Below, piece after piece: positions 1 through 11,400 of a DNA stretch of 64,000 nt. Position 1 is the first letter of the stretch, and the number at the start of each line of letters is the position of its first letter. The stretch comes from Euglena gracilis. Its lineage: Eukaryota > Euglenida > Euglenophyceae > Euglenales. A program made the translations under genes and the position numbers. The stretch is from assembly GCA_039621445.1 (NCBI GenBank), contig CP154955.1:33401417-33465416 (forward strand). Reading direction: 5' to 3'. The notes below the pieces were generated by a model. It searched no databases, was not told where the DNA came from, and worked only from the letters and a program-made list of their open reading frames with translations.

Positions 1-206
1 AAAATCTGGCTTAACTTTGAAGGAGCATGGGATGCAAGGGAAAAAGCTGTGGGAATTTTTTTTGGGATTTCCATCATTCTTACCCCCTTTTCATCGTTGT
101 TTTGACCTGTCCTTCGCCCCTACAACCAACACCCCGCAAGCAATCAAATAACCTTTTCCCACTGGTCATCGAAGCAGCCTGTTTGGAACGTATGACAGCC
201 AGGGGT

Positions 207-440
207 TTTTTTAAGACCGGGGGGGGGAGGGGGGGTCCCCCCCTCCCACCCACCCCCTGGGGGGGGGGCCGGGGGGATCCCGGGGGACCCACAAAAAATG
301 GCCGAAAAATCGCGAAAAGTGCTAAAACTAGAATTTTTCGGCGCCTGCGGCGCCGAAAAGTATATCCCACCCCCCTCCGGGGGGGGGGGACCCCCCCGGG
401 GGGGGGGGGGACTCGGCCGGACCTCCCCCCCCCCGGGGGT
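207..440. repeat. G/C-homopolymer element with GGCGCC hairpin
   Basis: Alternating long G and C runs opening with AAGACCGGGGG. It holds an 11-bp hairpin at 335-359 (TTTTCGGCGCC, loop TGC, then the complement). Similar openings occur at 9265-9370 and 52383-52452. Confidence 0.6.
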
Positions 441-994
441 CCAAACTTAAAAAAATCCCTGATGACAGCCCATTCGGCAAGGCAATCCGGTTGCTCAACA
501 CCCACTTCCCATCTACTGCCTCAAATGGGGTTAGGGTTGGGAATGGTTAGAGGTGTTCGTTCTCACAGTTCAAGTTATGGGTTTGGCCGCATTTTAAGAA
601 CAAGTTTAGTCCAATTTTGCACTGATTTCGGCTTAACTCTTGGCCAGCGTAAACCTCCAGAACCTACAGGTTGACCCCCCAAAAAACTGGACTAGATATT
701 TTCAAGAAAAGGTTAAATCAACAAACACTTGATGAAAAGAAAAAGGTTGCAGCCAACGAGATTGCCCTCTTTTTTGAAGACTTTCGCCCAATTAAAGATC
801 GTACTTCGACCCACTTTGAACCCAAATCGCTCACATGAGCGCAACACAAAAGTAGAGCTTCAGGCAAGACAAAATAGGTCCTGTGCATACAATTTTGCAT
901 TGATTGTACCACGATGTGTCATTTTGGATGCAAAGCTTCGAATAAAAAAGAAAATAACAATCTGCACTGACCCATTACAACCACACACTGACAA

Positions 995-1148
995 ATGAAC
1001 ACACACACACACACATGCACACACACAAACACACACACATACGCAGACACAGACGCACACACATACACAGACACGAGCACGCGCACACACACGCGCGCAG
1101 AGACACACATACACACGTGCGCGCACGCACATGTACACGCACACACAC
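995..1148. repeat. (AC)n microsatellite starting at a splice donor
   Basis: An imperfect (CA)n/(GT)n array with CG steps. On the minus strand it starts at the donor of the RING exon (1149|1148) and fills the first 150 bases of the intron. Confidence 0.9.
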
Positions 1149-4100
1149 CTGCAGGACGGGCAGCGGGGGTTCTTCCGCAGCCACGGAACGATGCATCCCT
1201 CATGGAACACGTGCCCGCAGGGGAGGGGGACCACCACATCGTCGCACTGCGGTGGCTCCAAGCACACCGTGCACTCCACGGGGCCACCTAGGGGTAGGAG
1301 CAGATGGAGTCCGATGGGAGCCATTGTCGTCGGCGAAGGTCATTGCTGTCCTGAAGCTTCCAGGCCCTTTGGCGGCCACAGCAACTTCTTTTGGCCAACT
1401 GCTGGCCAACGGTTACGGGATAAGAAGCAGTGAAACACCGGGGCCGATGACCAGCACCACCTACAGCAGAAACCGTGTTGGCACTCAATCGCCCTTTGGG
1501 ATTCCTTTCAGAGTGCCAGTTGGACGCTGGGGTTCATGCCAAGAGAGGTGGGAGGGGGATGTAACCCCTTGGGACGTCCGCCAAATGACTGCTTTCCCCC
1601 CAGAAATAAGCGCTTGATGAAACCCCCAAACCACGAAAATATGCTTTTTTTGGGAAAATCCGGGTCTCGCGTTCTCCCCGCCCCAGAGTTGAGGACAGAC
1701 CCCAGCCCTGGAACCCATCAACATATCCCATTCCATTTCAGTTGGCTTTATTGCCGCGCTCTATTTCCCCCCCACGCAGCCGAAAATCAGGGGCCCCAAC
1801 TGGCTGGGGGAGGGCGTGGTGCCTTTAACCAGGTGCCAAAATCCAAAAAGCTGGGTTTGGGTCTCGGCTAGGTCCAACCGAGGCACCTCCCTTCAAAACA
1901 GGATATTTGGCATTGGTGCAAAAAAGCCTTTTTGAACCCCCGGCGCCTTTGGCGTCCGAGGTGTGGTTTGGCACTTCCCACCCCAAAACCCAACTCCCCC
2001 CAAAACTTTGTTGGGAGGGGGGAATACTCAGACGGTCCCTTTTTTTGCATTTCTCTGAGGCGGTGCATCTCGCACTTAAGCTTTTTTTCTTTGTCGATGT
2101 GCGCATATCGACATTTTTTACAACTTCCATGAACCGCCGAATGCACCTGGTGAAACAGCAATATATGAGGTGCACACCTCACAATATAGGTTAGAAAACA
2201 ACAAAGGTCTCAAACCATGATCCTAACATATCTTTCTGACTCGTCTGGAGCGACAGATTGGTGTTGTTGCCCGTCAAACTGGTGGTTCGTACACCCTGGC
2301 TGTTACAACAATCGCTTTTGGTGTGTCCGTGCTGACAGTAACTGCCGTGTGGTACACCTGTTTGATTGGGGCCGACTATCCACCATTTGGAAATGATGTG
2401 ATGTGCAATTAAATTAGGCGATGATTGTGACATAAAATCTTTTCCGGAACTCTGCTGCTATCGACGGACTGAAATGTGTGTGCAGCGATGTAACACACCC
2501 GACACAAATTTATGAAAAGAGGGTCGATGTGCGCATTTGTGCACATCGACCACACTGGTATTTTGTGTAAGGGGTTGGTGTGCGCATTTGCGCACATCGA
2601 CCATTTGTGCAATTGTAAATGGTCGATGTGCGCAAATGCGCACATCAACCACATACACAAAATGCCAGTGTGGTCGATGTGGCAGATGCTTGAATGGTTG
2701 ATGTGCGCATTTGTGTACGCCAACCACGTGAAATTTGAGAAATATACTCCACATTTTTTATATTACCACATGAAACACAACACCCGCCGTTTCTTGGATC
2801 TAGAAGAAAAGGTTGGGGAAAGGATTTTGAATGGGTACCGTTTGCAATGTGTGGCAAAGAACAGTGACTTGTAAATGTACGTTTGCTTTACTACTACTCC
2901 CGTATTATGGAGTGCTCTTCATCCTTAACCGTTGATGTGCGCATTTACACTCACCGACCATTGCGGATGCAAAACTTTTGAAACCATTGTGTGGTGACGA
3001 AATTCTGGATTTTATATTATGTGAAACGTGCAGTAGAACACACTAATATAGCAGGAGAAAGATTGTCCTCTCCAAGGGCAAGTTTTGCATGTCTTATCTC
3101 CAAACCATACGACCGATGGTTTTCGCGCCATCAGTTTGGGAGTTGCGCGGGAGAAATTGATGACGTGTAACCCCCCCAGGATTGCTGGACACTTTTCTTA
3201 AAAAAAATAACGACCTCCAGAATTTCAAAATTACGTGTGTGCAATCTTTTTGTTTCCTCGACCGGGAATCATTTTCCGTTTTTGACACAATGATGCCTCA
3301 TTTTTTCCTCGGAAAACAGGCAACGTACCACTTTTTGTGCACGATATCGGGGTGCTGAGTCCCATTACTTTCATGCAACCCAACCAGGTGCAAACATTAA
3401 ATATTCTCTCCCTCCAAAACATTGAGTTTTGTGACCACATTTAAGACACTCCAAATTTCCATTGTTTCCATGGACCAGCAGCTTGCCTGCCCCCCCAGTC
3501 TGCCGTCCCGGTTGTGGGGGATAACAATGAGACCGTAGACCGCTGGTAGGTGGCCCGCTGCTGGCACGTCGCGGCACACGTGCAACGACACCGCTTGGGC
3601 AAGGGGTGACCCTCGAAAACCCCCGCCGCTTGCCCCCTGGCTTGCGTTTTGCTGCACCAGTCGCATCAGGTGATGATAGATGGTTATCCACAAGGCATGG
3701 ACCTGGACCTGTCACTGGGCCAGAGTCCACCCTATAAAAAAGCCTCATGGTTGAGGAGAGTGTTTGGCAGTGGAGTAAATTGCACACCGAAGGAGCCATT
3801 GCAGGTGGTGTTTGGGGTTGTGTTTGATGCGTTCTGTCTGAAATTTTGCTATTGTGGTCGGCGTGCACAAATGCGCACATCGTCATGGTATGCCCATTTT
3901 GCACTCCAATGACGTCCATCTTTACGCACGTGGATGGTGTTTCAAAGTGTGCAAACGCCAACCATGTGCATATTTGCTCAAAACGACCACTTTTTTTACT
4001 CCGACCTGGCACTTCCCCTTCAAACCACTTTCCCTTCACCCTGCACAGGCCTTCACAAAATCCCCCAGGCATGCCTTCCTTTCTGCGTTCTTGGCCGGCG

Positions 4101-5282
4101 GTGTGATTGGACCACCCTAGCCCCCCCATGCTTGTTCCACGCGCTCCGGCAAACGTACAAAAACACAAGTCCGAGGCTGGCAAAAACAAGCCAATGCGCC
4201 TAAACCCCGGGAGGGAGCCAGCCAGGGTCGCCAACATCCGGTGAGGAGAGCTGCATCGCACAAAAAGGGGGGGAGGCGGTGCTGGGGTTTTGGTGTTTTT
4301 GTCGGCGTTTTTTCACTTTGGGGGGATAGATCCGGGGGTTTTCGTGGCATGCCGAACACCAAAAACAGCAAAAAAACACGGAATTTGCGGGACTGCCGGG
4401 GCCAAAAATGGAAATTCAGCCGGATTTGTCGTCCACCTGTTGCCTCTCACTGTCACCCCTTGCAACGCCGGTGCCCAAATCAAAAAAGTGTCGGTTTGCG
4501 CATTTGCGCAAATCGACCAAAAAAAGCTTAAATGCGAGATGCGCCGCCTAAGTTTCTGGGCCAAAAATGGGGGCGGGAATACTCGACCAGGGAAAAGCAC
4601 CCAGGAAGGTATAGCAAACAACTACACTTGTGAATCTGTCGCCCACACATGGGAAAGGGGCGTCTGCGTTGGGAACATCCAGCTATTCCAGTGGTCCCTT
4701 GTGGACACCAGGATTCCTTGGTCTGCGCTGCGCCTCCCGTCGGTGGACAGGTGCAAGGGCACAGCGGACACCACGCCAGCGGCCCACCTGGACGGCGGGT
4801 CCGCCCCCCCCCCCACGCTCGCCCCCCACACCTCACACCTCTCCCTGGCCGCACAGCGGAGTGCCGCAGCCTCGGCAGGCGGGCAATCTGCTGCGCCGTC
4901 AGCCCCACACAGACGGCCATGCTGCCTGGGGTGTGGGGAGCCCACGGCGCAAAGGGATGCGAGCAGGGGTTGAGGAACGGGCATTTCAACGTGGCCCGGG
5001 GAAAGCCTTAGGAACGAACGTTGGCGCGCGCACATCAACGTGGGCCATGGCGATTGTCGCCTGAGCTGTCCAATGCGGTCCACACGTTCCGATTGACTCG
5101 GCAGACGCGGGCCACACCGAGCTCCAGCAGGTTCTCATAGGAGAAGTCGTTGATCTCCCACCCGGAGCCTGCGGGCCCCCCGGGGCCCAGAGCCGGGGCG
5201 GGGCCGCCGGGCCGGGCCACGACCCGCCGGGACGGGCGCCATTGGGGAGCTTGCGAGCCCGTCAGGGCGTACGGCGCCTCCA
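1149..5282 (-). CDS. RING-H2 E3 ubiquitin ligase, three exons found, both ends missing
   Basis: Probable E3 ubiquitin ligase that binds an E2 enzyme through a C-terminal RING-H2 finger. Exons on the minus strand are 5282-5118, 4925-4839 and 1287-1149. They join in phase (each junction is phase 1) with AG acceptors and GT donors. The first two encode INDFSYENLLELG followed by VGLTAQQIARLP, matching the 'SYE-LL-LGE-IG-V--GL' block that precedes the RING in many plant and protist ligases. The third encodes the RING: CTVC, then LPCGHVFHEGC, then CPSC, giving all eight zinc ligands in C3H2C3 order. The N-terminal exon is rich in proline, glycine and alanine. I found neither the start exon (above 5282) nor the exon after the RING (below 1149, entered in phase 2). 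The 3.55 kb intron before the RING holds hairpin repeats, and an extra small exon there cannot be excluded. The last intron opens with a (GT)n array. The family call is firm; the substrate is unknown. Confidence 0.8.
2048..2112. repeat. Composite hairpin/CTTAAG element
   Basis: GAGGCGGTGCATCTCGCACTTAAGC-type end followed by a T-run and the hairpin TGTCGATGTGCGCATATCGACA. Related copies lie at 4480-4556, 14575-14645, 16710-16808, 28610-28676, 46600-46675 and 49495-49565. Confidence 0.65.
2517..2730. repeat. Hairpin cluster, GGTCGATG arms
   Basis: Four inverted repeats about 50 bases apart with the core TGCGCAAATGCGCA (or its variants) and arms of the GGTCGATG/CATCAACC type, for example 2621-2650. 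Arm changes are largely compensated. A single relative lies at 3856-3886. Confidence 0.8.
4255..4556. repeat. Dispersed ~300 bp element ending in CCGCCTAAG
   Basis: Aligns along its length with 16500-16808: GGGGTTTTGGTGTTT, CACTTTGGGGGGATAG-TCCGGGGG, AAACAGC-AAAAAACACG, then the hairpin, then GCTTAAATGCGAGATG and CCGCCTAAG. The end of 49250-49565 is a more diverged relative. No coding frame. Confidence 0.7.
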
Positions 5283-8200
5283 CTGCAGACGGGGGAGGGA
5301 GGGGGAGGGCAGGGTTTGACAAAGGTCGGGGTTGGGGTGGGGTGGTGGCCAGACCCCTGGTCCAGCCGAGGAGATCCAGGGCGTCGCTTATCAGCCCCGA
5401 AAGGGGGGGTCCGACTCAGAGGCTGGAAAACTTGGGCTGGCTGGAAAAAAGGTTGCTGGCTGCCACCCCCAGCCCCCATGGGGATCCCCCAGCTGAACTT
5501 AGTCCAACCTGAGGTCGAAGTCGACTCTAAAAAAAATTGAAGGCAAAAAATGTGCTAAACCTGCAAAAAAATTTTGGTTTTTGACCCCATTTTGGGCTGG
5601 CCAATCTCGACCCATTTTTGCCCATTTTTGGCCCATTCTTGCAACTCACTTTTTGCAAGGCTGCTGGCTGACTGGACCCTGACCCTAATCCCATGAACGA
5701 GGTGCCCTCCGGCTCAAGAAACAGCCGCATGGCCAAAGTTATCACTCTGTCCTTGCACGAAAGGAACAGGTAGAAAAACCCATATACGCAAATGTGGCAA
5801 GTTTCTGAGGGGTCAGTGTGAACTGTGGTTTATGCCTATATGCCACTATGCGAATTGCAGAGTGCCATGCCAGAGTGTCGCAGGCTGCGGCCTGGTGCAG
5901 TGCTGGCTCGTGGTAGCTGCCGGATGGGTGTGGAAGGGGAAGAGACTGGCTCTGTGAGGGCAAAGACTAGCCTTGACAAATGCAGCTCGGTAGGAATTGA
6001 AATCATGAAATGTATCATTATTCATTTGAATTATTCAATTAACAAAATAGCAAATATTAAATTAATGCAACGCATTAGAAGCGAATTGGCGATCTGGGAT
6101 AGAATATAATTGAATCAAACGAAATAGCAATAACAATAGCATGAACTTAATAAAGGTAACATTTTCTCCAAAAACTCAAGAGGGGTTATGGCTGCACCTA
6201 TTCCGTGTCGTCCCGTGTGCAGCTTCAGAGTCGTCATCAGCATCAAAAACATCGAAATACCTTGGCTGTTTGGAACCCACTTCATTGACGCAAACATGGG
6301 CTCACATGACTTCAACAACGTTGGGTTTCTCACAAACAGCACGGAGTGCCCGGAACCCTACCCAATCACCTCCAGGCCCCCCCTTCCCTTCCCTGCAAAC
6401 CTGCCCCAGCGGTGGAGTGGCTCTCAACCTGGATTGACCTGGGGGTCCTCGGCGATGGCTCCAAAACGTCAGCCGGCTGGACAACGCCCGGTAGGGCGCC
6501 AGCCAGCCAGACCTGGCAGTGGAGGCAGGGACCAATGCACCAATGGGCAAGCCAGCCCCATCCTGCCAAACTGCAACAGAAAATACTGTGGAACAAGCCG
6601 ACGAAACATTTTGATCCGGCAATCGGCACCTCCGGAGAAATGGGTAAGAAAGACCCTCAACCATACCGATCCTGGAGGGGGTCACTTTCCGCTTCCTTCT
6701 TCTTCTTCAAACTTCAAAAACTTCACTCGGCCAAAAAGGCCCCGAAAAAGGGGGAAAAAGATAATAAAAAGGATTTCGGTTTTTTTCCTTCAAAAAATGG
6801 CCCGCCTGGTGCCTTTTATGCCACGTGGGCCGCTTTCAGCTGCTTCTGGCCGATCCCATGCCCCCGTCCTCGACCCACCATCCCTGACAGCTGCAACCCA
6901 GAGCGGCTGCCTGTGCCCTAGACTTCCGTGGTATGCTGGTGATTGCTGGGTGGCGTGGAATGGGCCCCAGGGGTGCCAATGATGTGCCAGCAATTCCAGT
7001 CCGAGAACCCACCGGCGCCGCCACCCACCTGGGACATCATGGGCTGAGATGCGAATGAATCTCACACTTGGCGGGCGGGAACCACGGCAGCACGGGCTGT
7101 GGTGTGGAGGTCTGACGCAGCCCTGGAGCTCAGTGGTGATGCAACGGTCAACCGGGCCCCACCTCCAATAGCATCCCCCCCAAATAAATAATATCCCCCC
7201 CATCGGGAATATTATCGGGTTGGACACTGGACGTCTTGGGGTGCACAGAGCACCGCCCACGCCCCCCATGTTCAAAACATGCCCACCTTCCATTACTGGC
7301 ACACAGCAAAAAAAGGCAGCGGCCACCCTCATATTAGTGCCCCCCCCGGGAGGGCCACTACTATGAGGCGTCATACACCGTTTTTGTATGACGTGCAATG
7401 TTGTATGACGCACCAGCACCCAAGTTTCGGCGGTCCCGAAACCGTTTTTGCGGGCGGATATCCCACTGCCGAGATAGAAAAATGGGTTAATGATAGGGTT
7501 AGGGTCATGATATTTTGTCCAAAATCAGGTCATTTTTAAGTTTGTTCAAGCCCTCATTTTAGACGCATAGGCCTAACTTTGGCCTCAATTCTCCAGGCTT
7601 ACGTTAATCCTGACCCTAACCCCAATACTTATACTGAAGATATCCAAAACTCCCCTCTGTGCAGCTGATCATCCCCCAAGCGGAAGTGTGGGGTCGGAGG
7701 GAAAATGGACCAAAATCGCTCATGGTCCCAAACTGTTGATGCAGAGGGGGGGGGTTGACGTACAACCCTGGGGGGGGGCACTAATATGGTCCACCATTTC
7801 CTCATTGGTGAGGTGAGTTGGGCGATTTTCACAAAGGTGTCAAATATTGGAGTAAGCTGTTGCCGGCAGTTTTTACGTTGTTTAAAATTCACAATGGAAT
7901 CACCCCCCCCCCCCCGAATAATTTCCCACAGGACCTGACTTCGGCCTCTGAAACACCTTCACTTGTGCATCCACACCTTGCAAGAAATTTTCCCCAGCTT
8001 GCAAGAAGGCACAATATGGGAAACATTTTCTGTACAACGAAAGATGCTGTGGTTGTACAAGAAAAAAAACGTCCGGATAAGAAGAATTCTCTCGCATTGT
8101 CGACGGAGATTCTTCCTGGTTCATCTCAGATCTGGCCTTCTTTGAAAGAGGTCTGATAAATTTCAACTTTGCCTGGAAACTCACCCAGAAAAATCCACGC

Positions 8201-8459
8201 CACTGAACCCCTGACAAATGGAGGCTCATGCGAGGAGGATGGGGATGGTATGGGTGCTGCCTGCGATACAGCTGCGTTGTAGGCCTGGATGCCCGCTGTG
8301 GAGGGGAGGAAATGCTGCTCTGGAATTGATTTCAGAGTTGCTGTACCGCTTGTTATTGGCAACCCTGGCCTCAGGATGCATAATTAAAACCCCCCGATGA
8401 GAAGGCCACCCCAAATAACTGCCAAAAATCCAAATAACACCCCCCCCCCCGCGCAACAC
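5283..8459. other. Intergenic stretch without a supported gene
   Basis: Contains a GGCTGGAAAA-type dispersed repeat (5400-5475) and an A/T-rich stretch (5990-6170). The word CATATTAGTGCCCCCCC at 7339-7347 recurs inverted at 7778-7788, bounding a possible G-tract element. Short open frames here lack splice sites or family resemblance. Confidence 0.5.
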
Positions 8460-11400
8460 GTGCGCAAGACAAACCAATGGCACGCATCAGGGCAGTCACC
8501 CCGTCATGGGCGGCGTCTAGCATCCGCTGCGCCTGCACCTCCTCCACCCCCAGCGCGTGGGCCACGGACGCCATGTCCTGCCGGTCCAACTGTGCCGTGG
8601 CCTGCACATGGAGGGGCGGGGTGGATGCCGTTTGACGTTTGAGGGGACTGACAGCGACGCCTGCGACGGTCTGGGGTGGGCGGTCAGCAGGACGGCAGTC
8701 CCACCCTGCGGTCAAGAGGGTCAACAGAAGGTCTTGAGGTCCACACCAAAAAGCTCTTTTCGGGCGTTTGTGGCCATTACTTTGAGCCGCACACACTGGT
8801 TCGGGCTGGGGTTTTGGCGGCTTGGGAGGTGCGCGCACGTCTGAGCGCTCACGCACAACATGGGCACCGCCTTCTCATTGGGGTTTCCCCACACGTCGCT
8901 CATCAAATTCACTCCCACGGGCACACAAAGCTGCGGAAGGCGTGTTCTGGGAAATCCGCAGGGTGCCCAAACCTGCTGGAATCGCTCCGCGAGGGCCTCC
9001 ATGGCTGAGTGAGGCGCCGTAGGACCACGCTCCACGAGAGGTTCCTGGCTAGGCGGCCGCCTCTCCGTCCTGCTGGCCTGCATGGCAGAGGGAGGGCCAG
9101 CCCCCTCACCATGGCCAGTCGAGCATGCATCCGTGCCCTGTGCACTTCCACCTGCCGCAGGCTTTTGTTTACCAACCCGGGGGGGAGGGGGGTTTCTTGT
9201 GCTATGGGGTGCCTGCCCATAGCACGCAAACCCCCAGGAGAGGGGGGGGGGTCGGGTCAGGCTTCGTTCTAAGACCCCCCGGGGGGTCCCCACCCAGCCC
9301 GGCGCGGGACCTCCCCCAAAATCGGGCTGTCTGAAGACAATTCCCAAAAAAATTCGGCGCTTTGTGTGCTTCCGGCCCAGCCCCCCCCCCCCCCCGGGTC
9401 CAGCCCCGGACCCACTCACCCACCTCCCTCCCCAGCCAGGCATTTTTGGGACGTTTTTGGGCAACAGGCGCCTTGGGCCGGGCGGTGTGCCACCGCACAC
9501 CCCAGCCCAATGGGCAGGCAGGAGGGGGGGCGGCCCTTTCGACTGCCCTTCAAATGGGCACGGCCCCAGCCATTCGCCACGGGGGTGTGGGATCCCTCCC
9601 CCGCTGCCTTCCCAACCGATGGACAAGCCCCCGCCTCCCCAAGCAGACACTGAGGAAAAGGCCAAAGTCAGGGAGGGAGCCCTCGAGGCCTCTGATGGGG
9701 GGGGGGGGGCAAGGTGAGAAGGCACCAAGGGGGTTGCAGGGGGCGGCGGCCCAAAACGGCCATCAGACCCGGGGCTCTAATGCACAAAAAAAGCGCGGCA
9801 GCGAACCCCAGATGCAAAAGAACGCCCTTACGGAAGGGCCGGCTTGTCGCTCGATGGGGATCTCTACGATGGCCGCTGGCAATCACACCAGCGGTGGCTC
9901 GGGGGGGGCTGTCCGGGCCCCCTGGCCCTGGGGTGATGGGGCGGCCGGAGGGGGCTGGTCTGCCACGGCAAGGCTTGAGGCCAGGCCAACTGCCCTGTGC
10001 AGCTGGAGGCCTAAAAGTGAAATTGCAAAAAAAATAATGCCAAAAGCGAATACGCTTCTTCTGGAGCGGACTCACCTCCAGTATTTTTTATCCATTGTGC
10101 AACCTTGGTGAATATTTTGCACCGTCATTCATATTTTATTGAACCCAAAATACAAAAAAGATGATTTTTGAAGTTTGGGATGTATTGATCCCAAAGATGT
10201 GGAATTTGTTGGCCAAAAAGGCAAAATTTTTACAAAAGATTTGGTTTCAGGGAAAATATTGTCCAAGACACTGTTTTCTCAAGCAAAACCATTTCTAAGC
10301 AGACTTGAAAAGATCACAAAAAATGCCCAAACCCACAAATTTTACCCAAAACTCCAGCAAATACAAAAAAAACAACCATGTTTGTGTTCCCTCCCCCATG
10401 CCAGCCATTCGAGGATGGCCGGAACTCATTCCATTTTCCATTTCAAATTAAGACAGGGAAAAAAAGGCTCAGGGAGGCAAAGACTTTGAAAAATTTGGGG
10501 AAAATTAGCAGAAAAATGCAGATATTGAAAAAACTTGTGCAATTTGCGGGGAAATTGCACATATCAAATTCGAGGCTGGCCGCCACCAGGCCCCCATGGG
10601 GACGGACATTGCTGTGCATTGAGGGTGGACACTGAATGTGGTGCCTCCGCTGTACTGGGGGCTTGGTGCGCACTTGTAAGGGGATAACAGGCCACCAAAT
10701 CCATTCCCCTCCTGGACCGGGGGGGGGGGGGGGGGCCTGCCCGCCACGGCATCGATGCGAGGGGTTGGCGCCGCCGGCCGGGTGGACGTGTGTGGCGGCG
10801 GGCTGGAGGGGGCGCTGTGGGCGGTGGCCCGCGGTGTCTGGGCCACACATTTACTTAGTGGCCCCCGGGGATGAGGGAGGGGTACGTCTTCCCAGAACAA
10901 AACCCACTCACATTTTTGGAAAACTTACCCACCCGCAACAGAATTTAACCAACCACGGGGGCTTTGGTGCCTCGAGCGCCTGGCCAGGCACGTGCTGCCC
11001 CCCCCCACCCCAGGGGTGGGGTCAGTGCCTGGCTGGCCGTGGGTCAAAAAAAAGTGCCCAAAATAGACTCTTGTAGGCTTCCGGTACCTTCAGCACCAGA
11101 ATTGCCTTGGCCAAGTGCCCAGACACGTCTGGGCACACATATGCCCGACCCCCCCCCTGAGGGGGACAGGGGGTCGGATCCAGGTGCCTGGAGTACCTTT
11201 CACTGGCAGGACCCCCGGCCTTGCCCGAAAGTTCAGCCTGATCCACAGCCCTCCTTCGGGGGACCCACCAGTCACCCAGCCCAAAAATCACCCGAAATTG
11301 ACCAAAAATCCTTAAAAAGTTTCCAGCCAACCGGGCATACCACCCCTCTTGGCGAGGGGGTTTGGGTCCCAACCCACACCCACCATCGAAATCCCACATT

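Noticed and set aside
10636-11076. Plus-strand frame rich in Gly/Pro
   Set aside because: Driven by G/C runs; the minus strand is the coding strand of the surrounding gene.
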